Part shown: piece after piece, positions 55,179-64,000 of the stretch
Layout: the number at the start of each line of letters is the position of its first letter
How positions within the stretch are numbered: position 1 is the first letter of the stretch
Translations under genes and position numbers: made by a program
The notes under the pieces: generated by a model
Told to the model about the DNA's origin: nothing
What the model saw: the letters and a program-made list of their open reading frames with translations, nothing else
Database searches by the model: none
NCBI GenBank assembly: GCA_937141935.1
Contig: CAKZQS010000045.1
Location: 1 to 64,000 of the forward strand
DNA length: 64,000 nucleotides
Direction: 5' to 3'
DNA from: an uncultured Ectothiorhodospiraceae bacterium
GTDB lineage: Bacteria > Pseudomonadota > Gammaproteobacteria > Nevskiales > Oceanococcaceae

Positions 55179-57227
55179 CTAGTTCGCCTCTTCGGGCCGC
55201 AATCGCGACAGGATGCGGGCCAGCTCCTGCTTGCGCGCCGGCTTGGCCAGGTGGAAATCGAAACCCGAAGCCTGGGCCTCGTTGCGCGCCGCTTCGTGGC
55301 CGTAGCCGGACACGGCAATCAGCAGGCTCTCACAGCCCCCCGCGCGCAGCCGCCGGGCCACCTCGTAGCCGGAGATATCCGGCAGGCCCAGGTCGATCAA
55401 CATCGCGTCCGCCGGCAAGGCCTCGCCCAGGCGCACGCCCTCTTCGCCGGAACGGGCCAGGCGCACCACGCAGCCGGCGCCCTCCAGCAGCGTCGACATC
55501 GTTCCCGCCACGTGGTCGTTGTCCTCGACCACCACCAGCTCCAGGCCGCTGGGGATCGTGGCCTTCTCGCTGATCAGTTCTTCAGCCGGCTCGGCCTCTT
55601 CCAGCGCCGCCGGCAGCAGCAGCTCGAAGCAGGCCCCCTTCCCGGGGCCGTCACTGTGCGCGCTGATGCTGCCCCCGTGCAGGGCGGCCAGCGTCTTGAC
55701 GATGGTCAGGCCGATGCCCAGGCCCACGTTCATGCGCGCCGGCACCGGCACCTGGTAGAAGGCCTCGAAGACCCGCTCCAGCTCGGCCGGCGCCAGACCC
55801 ACACCATCGTCCTCGACGCGGATGCGGATCATGCCCTCGGCCGTGCTGGCCAGCACCCGCACCTCGCCATCGCCATCCTGCGCCTGGCTGGCGTTGACCA
55901 GCAGGTTGCTCAGCATCTGCTTGAGCCGCTCGGGGTCGGCGTAGACGCACAAGCTCTGATCGACGTCGATGTGCAGCGGCGGCGGCGCTTCCTCGCAGCG
56001 ATTGCGCGCGGCTTCGGCGGCCAGCGGCACCAGCTCGGCCAGGCGCACGCTGCGTCGCTTGAGCACGATGCGGTTGCGCGAGATGCGGGTGATATCCAGC
56101 AGCTCGTCGAGCAGCCGCGACATCGACGCGACACTGCCGGTCATGATGTCCATCAATTCGGCCGGGTCGCGCAGGTTCTCGTTGAGTATTTCCAGGCTGG
56201 CGCTCAGCGCCGCCAGCGGGTTACGCAGCTCGTGCCCGAGCACCGCCAGGAACTCATCCTTGCGGCGATCGGCCCGCTCCAGCTTGGACACGGCCTGGCG
56301 CAGCGAAAGCTGGTTGCGCTTGCGCTGGGTGATGTCGCGAATGGTGCCGACCATGCGCGTGGCCCAGCCCTCGCTGTCGTAGTGCGTCCGGGCGCGGGCT
56401 TCGACCCAGCGCTCGCGACCGTCGGCCTTGTTGATGACGCGATACTCGATGCGCAGCATGCCGTCCTGGCCGCCGCCGAGCACGCCGTCCACAACGCGCT
56501 GCGTGCGCTCGCGATCGTCCGGGTGCAGGCCCGCCTCGAAGTCCTCGTAGGTCACGGCGAGGTCCGGGGGCACACCCCAGATTTCACGGGTCATCGCATC
56601 CCAGTAGATGCGCCCCGAGTCGATATCCCAGTCGAAGATGCCGATGCGCGCCGCGGCCCGGGCCAGCTCCATGCGCTCTTCGCTCAAGCGCAGCGCATGG
56701 GTGATATGGGCATTGCGCAGCGCCGCCGTCAGCAGCTCGCAAAATTCGGCCAGAAATTCCGCATCAGCGGTATCGGCGTCGGGTTCTTCGGCATAACCGA
56801 CCAGCAGCAGCCCCATCGGCTGCTCGGCCGTGCCCAGTCGACCAACCAGCACCCAGGGCAGCCCGGCGTCCGCGAGCAGTGGCGGCCAGCCCGGCCGATT
56901 TTCCGAGCCATGCAGCAATTCGGGCAGGTCCAGCTGGATCCAGCCATAGGGCTGGCTGGCGGTTTCCAGGGGCTGCGCCGCCCCCTCGTCGCGCTCGGGT
57001 AGCGACGTGCTGCTGGCCTTGCGCCGCAGCAGGCCATCCTCGAGCAGATACAGCGAACAGCCCACGGCGCCCAGCGCGACACCGGCCTGATCCACGGCTA
57101 GCTGCAGAATGTCGTCAAGCGGCAGGCCCTGCAGCGCGCGCACGCTGAGTTGCGCAATCGCGTCTTGCTGAGCGTCGGCGACTTCAATGTGGCTCGGCGG
57201 CTGGCTCACACACTCCTCGATTGTCAT
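55179..57227 (-). CDS. GAF/PAS hybrid histidine kinase with C-terminal receiver
   Basis: PAS region IGIFDWDIDSGRIYWD; FLAVLGHELRNPLAALSASLEIL; GLGIGLTIVKTLAALHGGSI; LVVVEDNDHVAGTM..AMLIDLGLPDISG. Confidence 0.94.
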   Translation of the reverse strand: MTIEECVSQPPSHIEVADAQQDAIAQLSVRALQGLPLDDILQLAVDQAGVALGAVGCSLYLLEDGLLRRKASSTSLPERDEGAAQPLETASQPYGWIQLDLPELLHGSENRPGWPPLLADAGLPWVLVGRLGTAEQPMGLLLVGYAEEPDADTADAEFLAEFCELLTAALRNAHITHALRLSEERMELARAAARIGIFDWDIDSGRIYWDAMTREIWGVPPDLAVTYEDFEAGLHPDDRERTQRVVDGVLGGGQDGMLRIEYRVINKADGRERWVEARARTHYDSEGWATRMVGTIRDITQRKRNQLSLRQAVSKLERADRRKDEFLAVLGHELRNPLAALSASLEILNENLRDPAELMDIMTGSVASMSRLLDELLDITRISRNRIVLKRRSVRLAELVPLAAEAARNRCEEAPPPLHIDVDQSLCVYADPERLKQMLSNLLVNASQAQDGDGEVRVLASTAEGMIRIRVEDDGVGLAPAELERVFEAFYQVPVPARMNVGLGIGLTIVKTLAALHGGSISAHSDGPGKGACFELLLPAALEEAEPAEELISEKATIPSGLELVVVEDNDHVAGTMSTLLEGAGCVVRLARSGEEGVRLGEALPADAMLIDLGLPDISGYEVARRLRAGGCESLLIAVSGYGHEAARNEAQASGFDFHLAKPARKQELARILSRLRPEEAN

Positions 57228-57455
57228 CGCGGCGGCACTTTGACCGCCTCGCCTACGACGCGTCCCCGGTCGTGGCGTTCTCGCACATACCCTTCCCCCA
57301 TGGTACCCACCTGACCCCCTTTTCTCCACCGCGCCTGGCCGCGTTTTCGCCGCCCCCATGGCCGGCAGGCGGGCCGCGCGCCGCGTGCCTGGGGGCCACG
57401 TCCGAGGGCCAGGCCGGCGACGCCGCGCGCGGCGCGCGGGCCGCGGGCCGGAGGC

Positions 57456-57485
57456 AAAAAAAAAGCCCCGGCCGAGGCCGGGGCT
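57456..57485 (-). terminator. Rho-independent terminator
   Basis: aaaaaaaaagccccggcc-gaggccggggctt read on minus strand. Confidence 0.88.
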
Positions 57486-57525
57486 TGGTAGAGGCGGGGC
57501 GGCGCGGCATGCGCGCCGGCCACGC

Positions 57526-60500
57526 TTAAACGCGGGCGCGCGCCTGCCAGGTACGCAGCGTCAACAGCAGCAGCGCCGTCAGCGCCAACCACAGGTCCAG
57601 CGTACCGCTACCGCCGCCAGAGCCATTGCTGGCTGGTGCGGCGTTCGGGGCGTTCTGACGCTCCGCCGTCACGGTCTCCGGCTTGGAGTCCGTGCCGGAC
57701 TGCGCGGCCGAGTCGTTGCCGGCATCCGCGGAGGCGTCATCGGCAGCGCCCTCGGTCGAGCCGGTGTCGGTGTCGCCTTCGGTCCCAGTTTCGGTCCCGG
57801 TGTCGCCCTCGAGCTCGCCACCACCATTCGCCGGCGGTGCGGCGCCCGGTGCAGGCGTGGGGGTGGGCTGGGCATCGCTGCCCTGCGGCGAGGCCGGCTG
57901 CTCTTCAGCCGTACCGCCACCGCTCACGAGGCCGAGCAGACGGCCCAGCAAGCCGGGTTCGCCGGCCGGGTCCTGGCCACTGTCGGCGTTGCCGTCGTCT
58001 TGGCCGCCCTCGTGGCCGCCGTCGTGGCCGCCATCGGCATCGACATCCACGTCGACATCCACGTCGACATCGGCATTGGCCGGCGGCGGCTGATTCCCTT
58101 CGCCGTTGTTGCCGTTGTCACCGTTGTTGCCGTCGTCGCCGTTACCAGCGTCGCCGTTGTTGCCGTTACCGGTATCGCCGTTGCCAGCGTTGCCGTTACC
58201 AGCGTCGCCGTCGCCGGCATCACCGTTAGCGCCGTCACCATTACCGCCGTCGTCGGGGTCCTGGCCGCTGCCGCCACCGGCGTTGCCGCCGCCGGCCGCA
58301 GCCGTCACCGTCACCAGGACCTCGGCAGCCGCATCGCTGCGCAGGCCGCGCTCGTCGCGGACTTCCAGCGTGGCGGTGTAGTTGCCTTCGATCTCGTAGC
58401 GGTGGTTGACCGTCGCGGTGGCCGCGAAGATCGGGGCACTGCCGTCACCGGGATCGAAACGGAACTCGGTGATCGCATCGCCATCGGCGTCGACCGAAGC
58501 GCTGCCGTCGAACTCGACGTCCAGCGGGGCTTCGCCACTGTCGGGCAGCACGACCAGGTCCGGTTCCGGCGGGGTGTTGCCGTCCGCCGGCGGTGCCAGC
58601 AGCTGCGCGTCCGAGTGGGCCTCGGCAACACAGATCTGGCCGGTGGGCGCATTGGGCTCGCCCAGCGTCACCTCGATCATGCACACGTTGCACTCGACGT
58701 CGCCCGGGGCACAGCCACTCTGCGCATTCAGCACGATCTGCAACACGCCGGGGATGTTCGCCGGGAAGGCGGTGTTCGGCTCGGGCGTGCACAGCGACTC
58801 CAGACCCAGCGCCCGGCACACGTCGGTGCCCGCGATCTGCGCATTCAGCAGCAGGGACCCGGAGGTGTCGCTGCTGATGCCGTCCTGCGTGGCTTCGGTG
58901 CGGGTGCGGGCGACGACCTTGTCGGCGACGATCTCGCCGCCAAAGAGCTCCAGCTCCTGGACCTGCGCGAGGGCGTAGCCAAAGGCCGTTTGGCCGTCGA
59001 AGTCACCCTCGGCCTGGCTGAAGCCGGTGTCGAAGCTGCCTTCACCTTCGGGAATCTGCGTGTCCACCACGACGCGCGAGGAGTCGCCGCCGTCGGTCGG
59101 GATCGGGCCGCTGCGGGCGGTCCACGTCTCGGTTTGCAGAATCTCTTCCTGGGTATGCACGACGGCCGCATCGGCGCTGACCTTGTAGTTCAGCGGCTCC
59201 GAGCAAGCGTTGCGCGGGAAGCTGGCCTGCGCCTGGGCGTGGCCAATGATGATCTCGCCCTGCAGGTCCAGCCCTTCGGCGGTCAGCTCCAGACGCAGCA
59301 GGTTGACGGTGGTGCTGGCGGTGCGCGGGTTGGCCTGCAGGTCGCGGCTCTCGCGCTCCTCCATGATGTGCAGCGTGCCGACACCGGGGATGCGGATGGT
59401 TTCACCGGCACGGCTGACCTCGACGGGCTCGCCGTTAATGCGCAGCCCTTCGATAACCGAGTCCTCGATCGAGCTGCCGGCACCGAATTCGGTGGCACGG
59501 GCCACGGCCTTGGCGCGCAACACGTCGGCGGTGATGGTGCCGTCGAGCAGGTCGACATCGAGCACTTCGGCGGTGGCCGTCGTGCGCGCCAGATCCTCGT
59601 CGATCTCCGACTCGCTGCGCGAGCTGGCCAGCTCAACGCGGCCGACCTGCGGGATGGTCAGCTGCAGCGCCTCGTGGCTCTCGCGGTCTTCACCCGGGCC
59701 GTCCTGCGTGGAGTCGGCCTCACCACCCAGCGCCAGCTCGAGGTCGAGCAGGCCCAGCGTGGCCAGCCGTCCATCGACCGGCGCGGCTTCACCGCTGGTG
59801 GCCGCCTCGGCCGGGTTGATGGCGGGGTCGCAGACCTTCAGCGCGATGTCATCCACCGCGCCCGAGCCAAACAGCTCCAGGCGGGTGAAATCGGTCAGCT
59901 CCTCGGGGATCTGCACAATGCGCTCTTTCTCGGACTCGCCGGTAATCGGCAGGTTGAGCCGGGCGACCTCGACGCCGCCCCGGTAGAGCACGATGTTGTT
60001 GCGCGACTCATCCGGGTTCACATCGAAGAGCTTGAGCTCACGAATGCGCACCAGACCATCGTTCAGGCCAAAGCTGCTGAAGTCATAGTTGTTGATGGCG
60101 CCGAGCAGCTCGTCATCGGGGCCGTTGGCGCCATCGACAAAGCCGTCGCCATTCTGGTCGCCATTGACGTCGCAGATCTGGATGAAGTTCTGGTTCGGGA
60201 AGTACAGGTCTTCATCGTTGCCGCTGCAGTTCTCGGGCGAACCGTCGCAGGTGGCGTCGAAAGCCGCGGCCGAGTTGCCTTGGGTGCTTTCGCGCTTGCT
60301 CTCACAGAAAACACCGACCTCACCCGGGATCGGGCGGTCGGCGGTGATGCCGCGGCCGACCTCGACACTGTCGATGATCTGGCCTTCGACGAGGTTGTGG
60401 AAGTCGATGACCGCTTCCACGTTGTCGTTGCCGGGAGCCTGCGCGGTGGCCGTAGCCGTGGCCAGGCAGAGCCCGGTGATCATGCCGATGCGGCCGCGAG

Positions 60501-60534
60501 TGCGGCGCTCCGACATCCATGTCAATGGATTCAT
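57526..60534 (-). CDS. large secreted PKD-domain protein with Gly/Asn/Asp-rich linker and GlyGly-CTERM-like C-terminal anchor
   Basis: Signal peptide ...TATAQA; PKD: LVVLPDSGEAPLDVEFDGSASVDADGDAITEFRFDPGDGS; tail SNGSGGGSGTLDLWLALTALLLLTLRTWQARARV. Confidence 0.85.
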   Translation of the reverse strand: MNPLTWMSERRTRGRIGMITGLCLATATATAQAPGNDNVEAVIDFHNLVEGQIIDSVEVGRGITADRPIPGEVGVFCESKRESTQGNSAAAFDATCDGSPENCSGNDEDLYFPNQNFIQICDVNGDQNGDGFVDGANGPDDELLGAINNYDFSSFGLNDGLVRIRELKLFDVNPDESRNNIVLYRGGVEVARLNLPITGESEKERIVQIPEELTDFTRLELFGSGAVDDIALKVCDPAINPAEAATSGEAAPVDGRLATLGLLDLELALGGEADSTQDGPGEDRESHEALQLTIPQVGRVELASSRSESEIDEDLARTTATAEVLDVDLLDGTITADVLRAKAVARATEFGAGSSIEDSVIEGLRINGEPVEVSRAGETIRIPGVGTLHIMEERESRDLQANPRTASTTVNLLRLELTAEGLDLQGEIIIGHAQAQASFPRNACSEPLNYKVSADAAVVHTQEEILQTETWTARSGPIPTDGGDSSRVVVDTQIPEGEGSFDTGFSQAEGDFDGQTAFGYALAQVQELELFGGEIVADKVVARTRTEATQDGISSDTSGSLLLNAQIAGTDVCRALGLESLCTPEPNTAFPANIPGVLQIVLNAQSGCAPGDVECNVCMIEVTLGEPNAPTGQICVAEAHSDAQLLAPPADGNTPPEPDLVVLPDSGEAPLDVEFDGSASVDADGDAITEFRFDPGDGSAPIFAATATVNHRYEIEGNYTATLEVRDERGLRSDAAAEVLVTVTAAAGGGNAGGGSGQDPDDGGNGDGANGDAGDGDAGNGNAGNGDTGNGNNGDAGNGDDGNNGDNGNNGEGNQPPPANADVDVDVDVDVDADGGHDGGHEGGQDDGNADSGQDPAGEPGLLGRLLGLVSGGGTAEEQPASPQGSDAQPTPTPAPGAAPPANGGGELEGDTGTETGTEGDTDTGSTEGAADDASADAGNDSAAQSGTDSKPETVTAERQNAPNAAPASNGSGGGSGTLDLWLALTALLLLTLRTWQARARV

Positions 60535-60631
60535 GGCGTCCTCCTATTTGTCCGTTGACGGGCGGCGAAGCCAAGACAGCGCTTGAAAACTTCGTGGCTC
60601 CAGCCTGAGCCCTAAATGCCGCTTTGATAAG

Positions 60632-60645
60632 AGGACCTTGGTCAC
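60632..60645. promoter_or_regulatory. GTGACCAAGGTCCT (minus strand), motif site 10
   Basis: 98 bp upstream of PKD protein gene. Confidence 0.6.
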
Positions 60646-60696
60646 GTTTAGACGGTGACTTTTATCACTATCTTCAATTACTTACGCTCGTCCCAC

Positions 60697-60720
60697 AAAA
60701 AAACCCCGCGCACCGCGGGG
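60697..60720 (-). terminator. Rho-independent terminator
   Basis: aaaaaaa-ccccgcg-cac-cgcgggg read on minus strand, downstream of 60994-61545. Confidence 0.75.
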
Positions 60721-60993
60721 CCTCGGATCGCACATCCGATTTTGGCGTCGCACTGCAGCGACAGAGTGCGATTCCGCGCGCATGCGCGGCTCGCCTCAGG
60801 TCCGCGAGTCGGGAGGGGCCGGCGGGGCTAGACCACCCGCCCCCTCCGCCGCGCCACGGCGTCTACCCCGTGTGCGGTGGCTCGCGCAGCCGGTTGCTCG
60901 CAGCCGCTTGCACGGGCGTCACTTCTCCGGGCAGCCTTTACTCGGATATCACTGCCTCGGGCACCGCGGCCTCTGGCATCACCTGGTCGGGCA

Positions 60994-61545
60994 TCAGTGG
61001 CGCCACAGCCAGGCCTCCTCGTCCAGGCGAGCCTGGCCGTCGCTGACATCGTGGGCCTGAGCGTGCAGGCGCTCGCACAGGCTGTGCTGGTCGCGAATCA
61101 GCGCCGAACCTCGCGCGCCGCTGCTCGCCGTAGCGCGGGAACGCGGCCCGGCATTCCAGGCGCGGCCCGGTTGTCGGGCGAGGCTGTGCGCGCTTGCGGA
61201 CAGCGCACTGGCCGGCGGGCGGTACTCGAGCTCGCCGTCAGCGTCGACATCGGCGGCTTGCAGCGCGGGCGTGTAAGCCGCCCGCCAGCCGGCGGGCACC
61301 TGGCGCCATTCGCGCGCCTCGAGCAGGCCGTCGTTGTCGTCGTCCCAGTGCCGGAACAGGCCGCTGGCGATTTCCGCTTCGGCCAGCGCGCCGTCGCGAT
61401 CCTGGTCCCAGCGGGCCAACAGGCTGCTGTCGACACAGGCCTGGCGCCAGGTCGGCGCGCTGTCGGCCGCGAAGGCTTTGGGCAGGCTCAACAGGCCCAC
61501 GAACAGGCTGAGCAGCATGAACATCGTGTGTGTGCGTTGTTGCAT
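60994..61545 (-). CDS. secreted EF-hand domain protein
   Basis: Signal peptide ...LPKAFAAD; WDQDRDGALAEAEI, WDDDNDGLLEAREW, ADVDADGELEY. Confidence 0.88.
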   Translation of the reverse strand: MQQRTHTMFMLLSLFVGLLSLPKAFAADSAPTWRQACVDSSLLARWDQDRDGALAEAEIASGLFRHWDDDNDGLLEAREWRQVPAGWRAAYTPALQAADVDADGELEYRPPASALSASAHSLARQPGRAWNAGPRSRATASSGARGSALIRDQHSLCERLHAQAHDVSDGQARLDEEAWLWRH

Positions 61546-61554
61546 GGTTCCTCC

Positions 61555-62340
61555 TCAGTACGGCGTGCGTGCGACCTGGCCTTTGTCGGAGTGAATTTGC
61601 AGGGCATTGACGACGCGGATCACGCCGTCGGTCTTGCGCGCGATGGTTTCGGCCATCTCGCTTTGCGCCGGCGAGTCGACCGCGCCGCTGAGCGTGACCA
61701 CGCTGCGCTGCGTATCGACGTCGATAGCCATGCCCTCGGTGCTGTCGCTGGCGAGCAGGCGGGTTTTCACCTGCGCCGTTGTCGCCGCATCCGACACCGC
61801 TTGCGCGAAGCCGGCATTGGCGCTGGCATCGTTGCCGGCGCCGCTGCCGCGGGGGTCGCCGGGGGCCACGCGCAATTCGTTGCGAACCTGCGACACCTCC
61901 GTCATGCCCTTGGCGATCTCGGCGGCCAGGTCTTTCTCCACGGCCGAGTCCACGCGGCCTTGCAGCAGCACGGTGTCACCGTCGACGCCCACGCGGATAT
62001 CCAGCGGGTTGAGTTCGGGGCGCAGCGCATAGGCGCTGTTGAGCTTGCCGACGAGATAGGCCTCGCGGACCTCGCGGCTGGCCTTGGCCAAGAACTCGCC
62101 GCTGGCGTCGGCCGCGGAATATAGCCTGGGCGCGGGCTGGCTGGGCGCGGCCTGGCTGGGCGCGGGCTGCGTTGCCAACTCCGCCCGCGCCTCGACGCCT
62201 GCCGCGTCGCCATCGCGATCCGGGCTCCCAGCAGCGCGGCTCTCGGCCGCCTGCGCCTGCGGGCCCAGGGCGGCTAGCGCCAGCAGCAGGGCTGGCAGCA
62301 GGCGATCGGTCGGTCGGCGGGGGATCGGGCGGCGGTGCAC
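61555..62340 (-). CDS. BON domain periplasmic protein
   Basis: Two BON units: [42 protein letters not shown] and [45 protein letters not shown]. Confidence 0.93.
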   Translation of the reverse strand: MHRRPIPRRPTDRLLPALLLALAALGPQAQAAESRAAGSPDRDGDAAGVEARAELATQPAPSQAAPSQPAPRLYSAADASGEFLAKASREVREAYLVGKLNSAYALRPELNPLDIRVGVDGDTVLLQGRVDSAVEKDLAAEIAKGMTEVSQVRNELRVAPGDPRGSGAGNDASANAGFAQAVSDAATTAQVKTRLLASDSTEGMAIDVDTQRSVVTLSGAVDSPAQSEMAETIARKTDGVIRVVNALQIHSDKGQVARTPY

Positions 62341-62562
62341 GTGCGCGAACTCGCGTAAAACTTCAGGACCTCACGCGGCGCAAAGGCTGTGCCAGTGGCG
62401 CCCAAAGCCCGATGCGACGGGCTTTGCACGGCCATGGGCGCGGCGGCATTCACGTCGAAGACCGTGCAGTGGCGCGAATGTGTTGCAGCGGAGCGACAGC
62501 CGCGGCGCAGGACCGCGGGCCGCACGCAGGCGGATGGCCCCGCCAGCCCCGCGCTCACGGGC

Positions 62563-62576
62563 ATCACCTTGGTCAT
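62563..62576. promoter_or_regulatory. ATCACCTTGGTCAT (minus-strand ATGACCAAGGTGAT), motif site 11
   Basis: 88 bp upstream of DUF1328 gene. Confidence 0.6.
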
Positions 62577-62663
62577 GGCCCATGGTCGCGGCTGTTGCCA
62601 GAGGTCAACACTGGGGTCGCCATTCATCGAACCCGGTCCCCCCCGGTCAAGGAGTTAAGTCCG

Positions 62664-62840
62664 ATGTTGAAGCTGGCCCTGATCTTTCTGGTCGTTGCCA
62701 TCATCGCCGCGGTCTTCGGTTTTGGTGGCATCGCCGCCGCCGCCACCGATATTGCCGTGCTGCTGTTCTGGCTGTTCATCATTCTCTTCGTCATTTTCGC
62801 CGTCGCCCACGCGGTGACCGGACGCAAACCCCCGGTCTGA
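62664..62840 (+). CDS. DUF1328 small membrane protein (YtjA-like)
   Basis: [44 protein letters not shown]. Confidence 0.95.
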   Translation: MLKLALIFLVVAIIAAVFGFGGIAAAATDIAVLLFWLFIILFVIFAVAHAVTGRKPPV

Positions 62841-63085
62841 CCGGGGCTGCGCCCACCCAACCCGCTGTCGCAGTGCCCCCGGGCCTGCGCCACGGTCGGG
62901 CCACCCGGCCCACGACAAGGCCCTGCCCCGGCGGGGCCTTGTCGTGTCTGGCCCGTTTTGCCTGGCCGGTCCTGCCTGGCCGGCCTCCCGCGCAGGAAAG
63001 GTCGGCAACGTATCGCGCCGAGAGACCTCCAACGCGGATCACCGACAAAAATCATTGGCGACGATGACCCCAACCACCCCAGACC

Positions 63086-63123
<38 letters not shown>

Positions 63124-63152
63124 CCTGCCCCTGAGCGCAGGAGCCTGCCGGG

Positions 63153-63473
63153 ATGAGCCTGCGCGAGCTCTGGAAGCGGCTGCGCCGGGGGCGCGCCGGT
63201 GCCCGCTTCGCCGCCGTCGAGCGCGCCTACGCCGACGGGCCGCGCCGGCACCGCCCGCTGCGCCTACTCTTCGGCCTGCTGCTGCTCGTGATCGGCCTGC
63301 TGGCCTCGATCCCGCCCGGCGTCCCCGGCTTTCTGCTGTGGGTGCCGGGGCTGGCGCTGATCGCCTCCTGCAGCCGCCGGGTCGCCCGCGCGCTGGACCG
63401 CGCCGAGCTGGCCCTGCTGCGGAGCCGGCGCCGCTGGCGCGCCCGGCGACGGTCGCGGCGCCGCGCCAGATAG
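63153..63473 (+). CDS. small basic membrane protein (PGPGW-like)
   Basis: LFGLLLLVIGLLASIPPGVPGFLLWVPGLALIASCSRRVARALDRAE. Confidence 0.55.
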   Translation: MSLRELWKRLRRGRAGARFAAVERAYADGPRRHRPLRLLFGLLLLVIGLLASIPPGVPGFLLWVPGLALIASCSRRVARALDRAELALLRSRRRWRARRRSRRRAR

Positions 63474-63602
63474 CGCCCGCCGGCGTCGCAGAGCGGCTGT
63501 CCCAGGGGCCCACAGTCGCTTGGTCGCTGCCAGCCTTCGCGGCATCGCCGGCATCGGCGCCACGCACGCGGCGCCCCCTCTCCACCGTGTTCCCCGACGG
63601 CG

Positions 63603-63674
63603 CCGTTTGGGCCGGCTTGGCCGATTAGGCCGGTTGGGCCGTTTGGGCTGTTTGGGCTGTTTGCGCCGATTCTT
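63603..63674. repeat. degenerate 9-bp tandem repeat x8
   Basis: ccgtttggg ccggcttgg ccgattagg ccggttggg ccgtttggg ctgtttggg ctgtttgcg ccgattctt. Confidence 0.85.
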
Positions 63675-63947
63675 CCGCTCGGTCGGACGCCCGCAGCGAA
63701 GCCATCGCCGCTCAAGGGCCAGGGTCCACTGCCGCAGCGCCCAGGCCACCCGCTGCGGTGCTTTCGCGACAGCCTCTGCGCGAAATGTCGCCAAAGACCC
63801 ACAGTTTCGCCGCCGGAGCGGCGCCGGGCGCCGCACTTGGGGCTTGTGCCACCGCCGCAAAGCCCCTCGCGACAAGGCCTGGCGACGAATTGGCCCGGGC
63901 CTTGCCACTCACAGACACACCACAGCTATTTCCCCTCGGAGTTCACG

Positions 63948-64000
63948 ATGTTCCACCCCAAGCTTTCCCCCCAATGGACTCAACGCGGCCTGCGCGCGCT
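63948..64000 (+). CDS. 5' end of a CDS running off the window
   Basis: ATG ttccaccccaagctttcc... open to window end, preceded by ctcggag RBS-like. Confidence 0.4.
   Translation, partial: MFHPKLSPQWTQRGLRA

Overview
High-GC (gammaproteobacterial-looking) chromosomal window, read by eye only. Main blocks: (1) 0.2-7.5 kb stress/housekeeping genes (aldehyde dehydrogenase + PfpI, FixJ-type regulator, CsbD, AI-2E transporter, SDR + Rho_N protein); (2) 7.9-15.5 kb outer-membrane barrel, AsmA, lipoproteins and a large secreted FG-GAP/Thr-Pro linker/Calx-beta protein; (3) 15.6-23.4 kb a tightly coupled minus-strand operon with RraA-type aldolase, two ATP-grasp ligases, Ldh-type dehydrogenase and Fe(II)/2OG oxygenase, followed by an MBOAT/SGNH O-acyltransferase pair (candidate undescribed biosynthetic or decoration pathway); (4) 23.7-48.6 kb an exopolysaccharide locus of the XrtA/PEP-CTERM-associated type, but with no exosortase, PrsK/PrsR or PEP-CTERM substrate in the window; (5) 48.8-64 kb small membrane/EF-hand/BON/DUF1328 proteins, two large hybrid histidine kinases, a NarL-type regulator and a PKD protein with a GlyGly-CTERM-like tail. 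The strongest non-gene signal is a recurrent, near-palindromic 14-bp motif (RTGACSAAGGTCAY) found 11 times, always about 60-135 bp upstream of start codons, linking these blocks into one putative regulon. Other signals: three active-site-degenerate enzymes (a NodB deacetylase, an SDR epimerase and a BY-kinase), a strict 20-bp-period degenerate repeat array, a consensus sigma-54 promoter with a dyad upstream, and several short-period tandem arrays. No tRNA, rRNA, CRISPR array or transposase was recognised.
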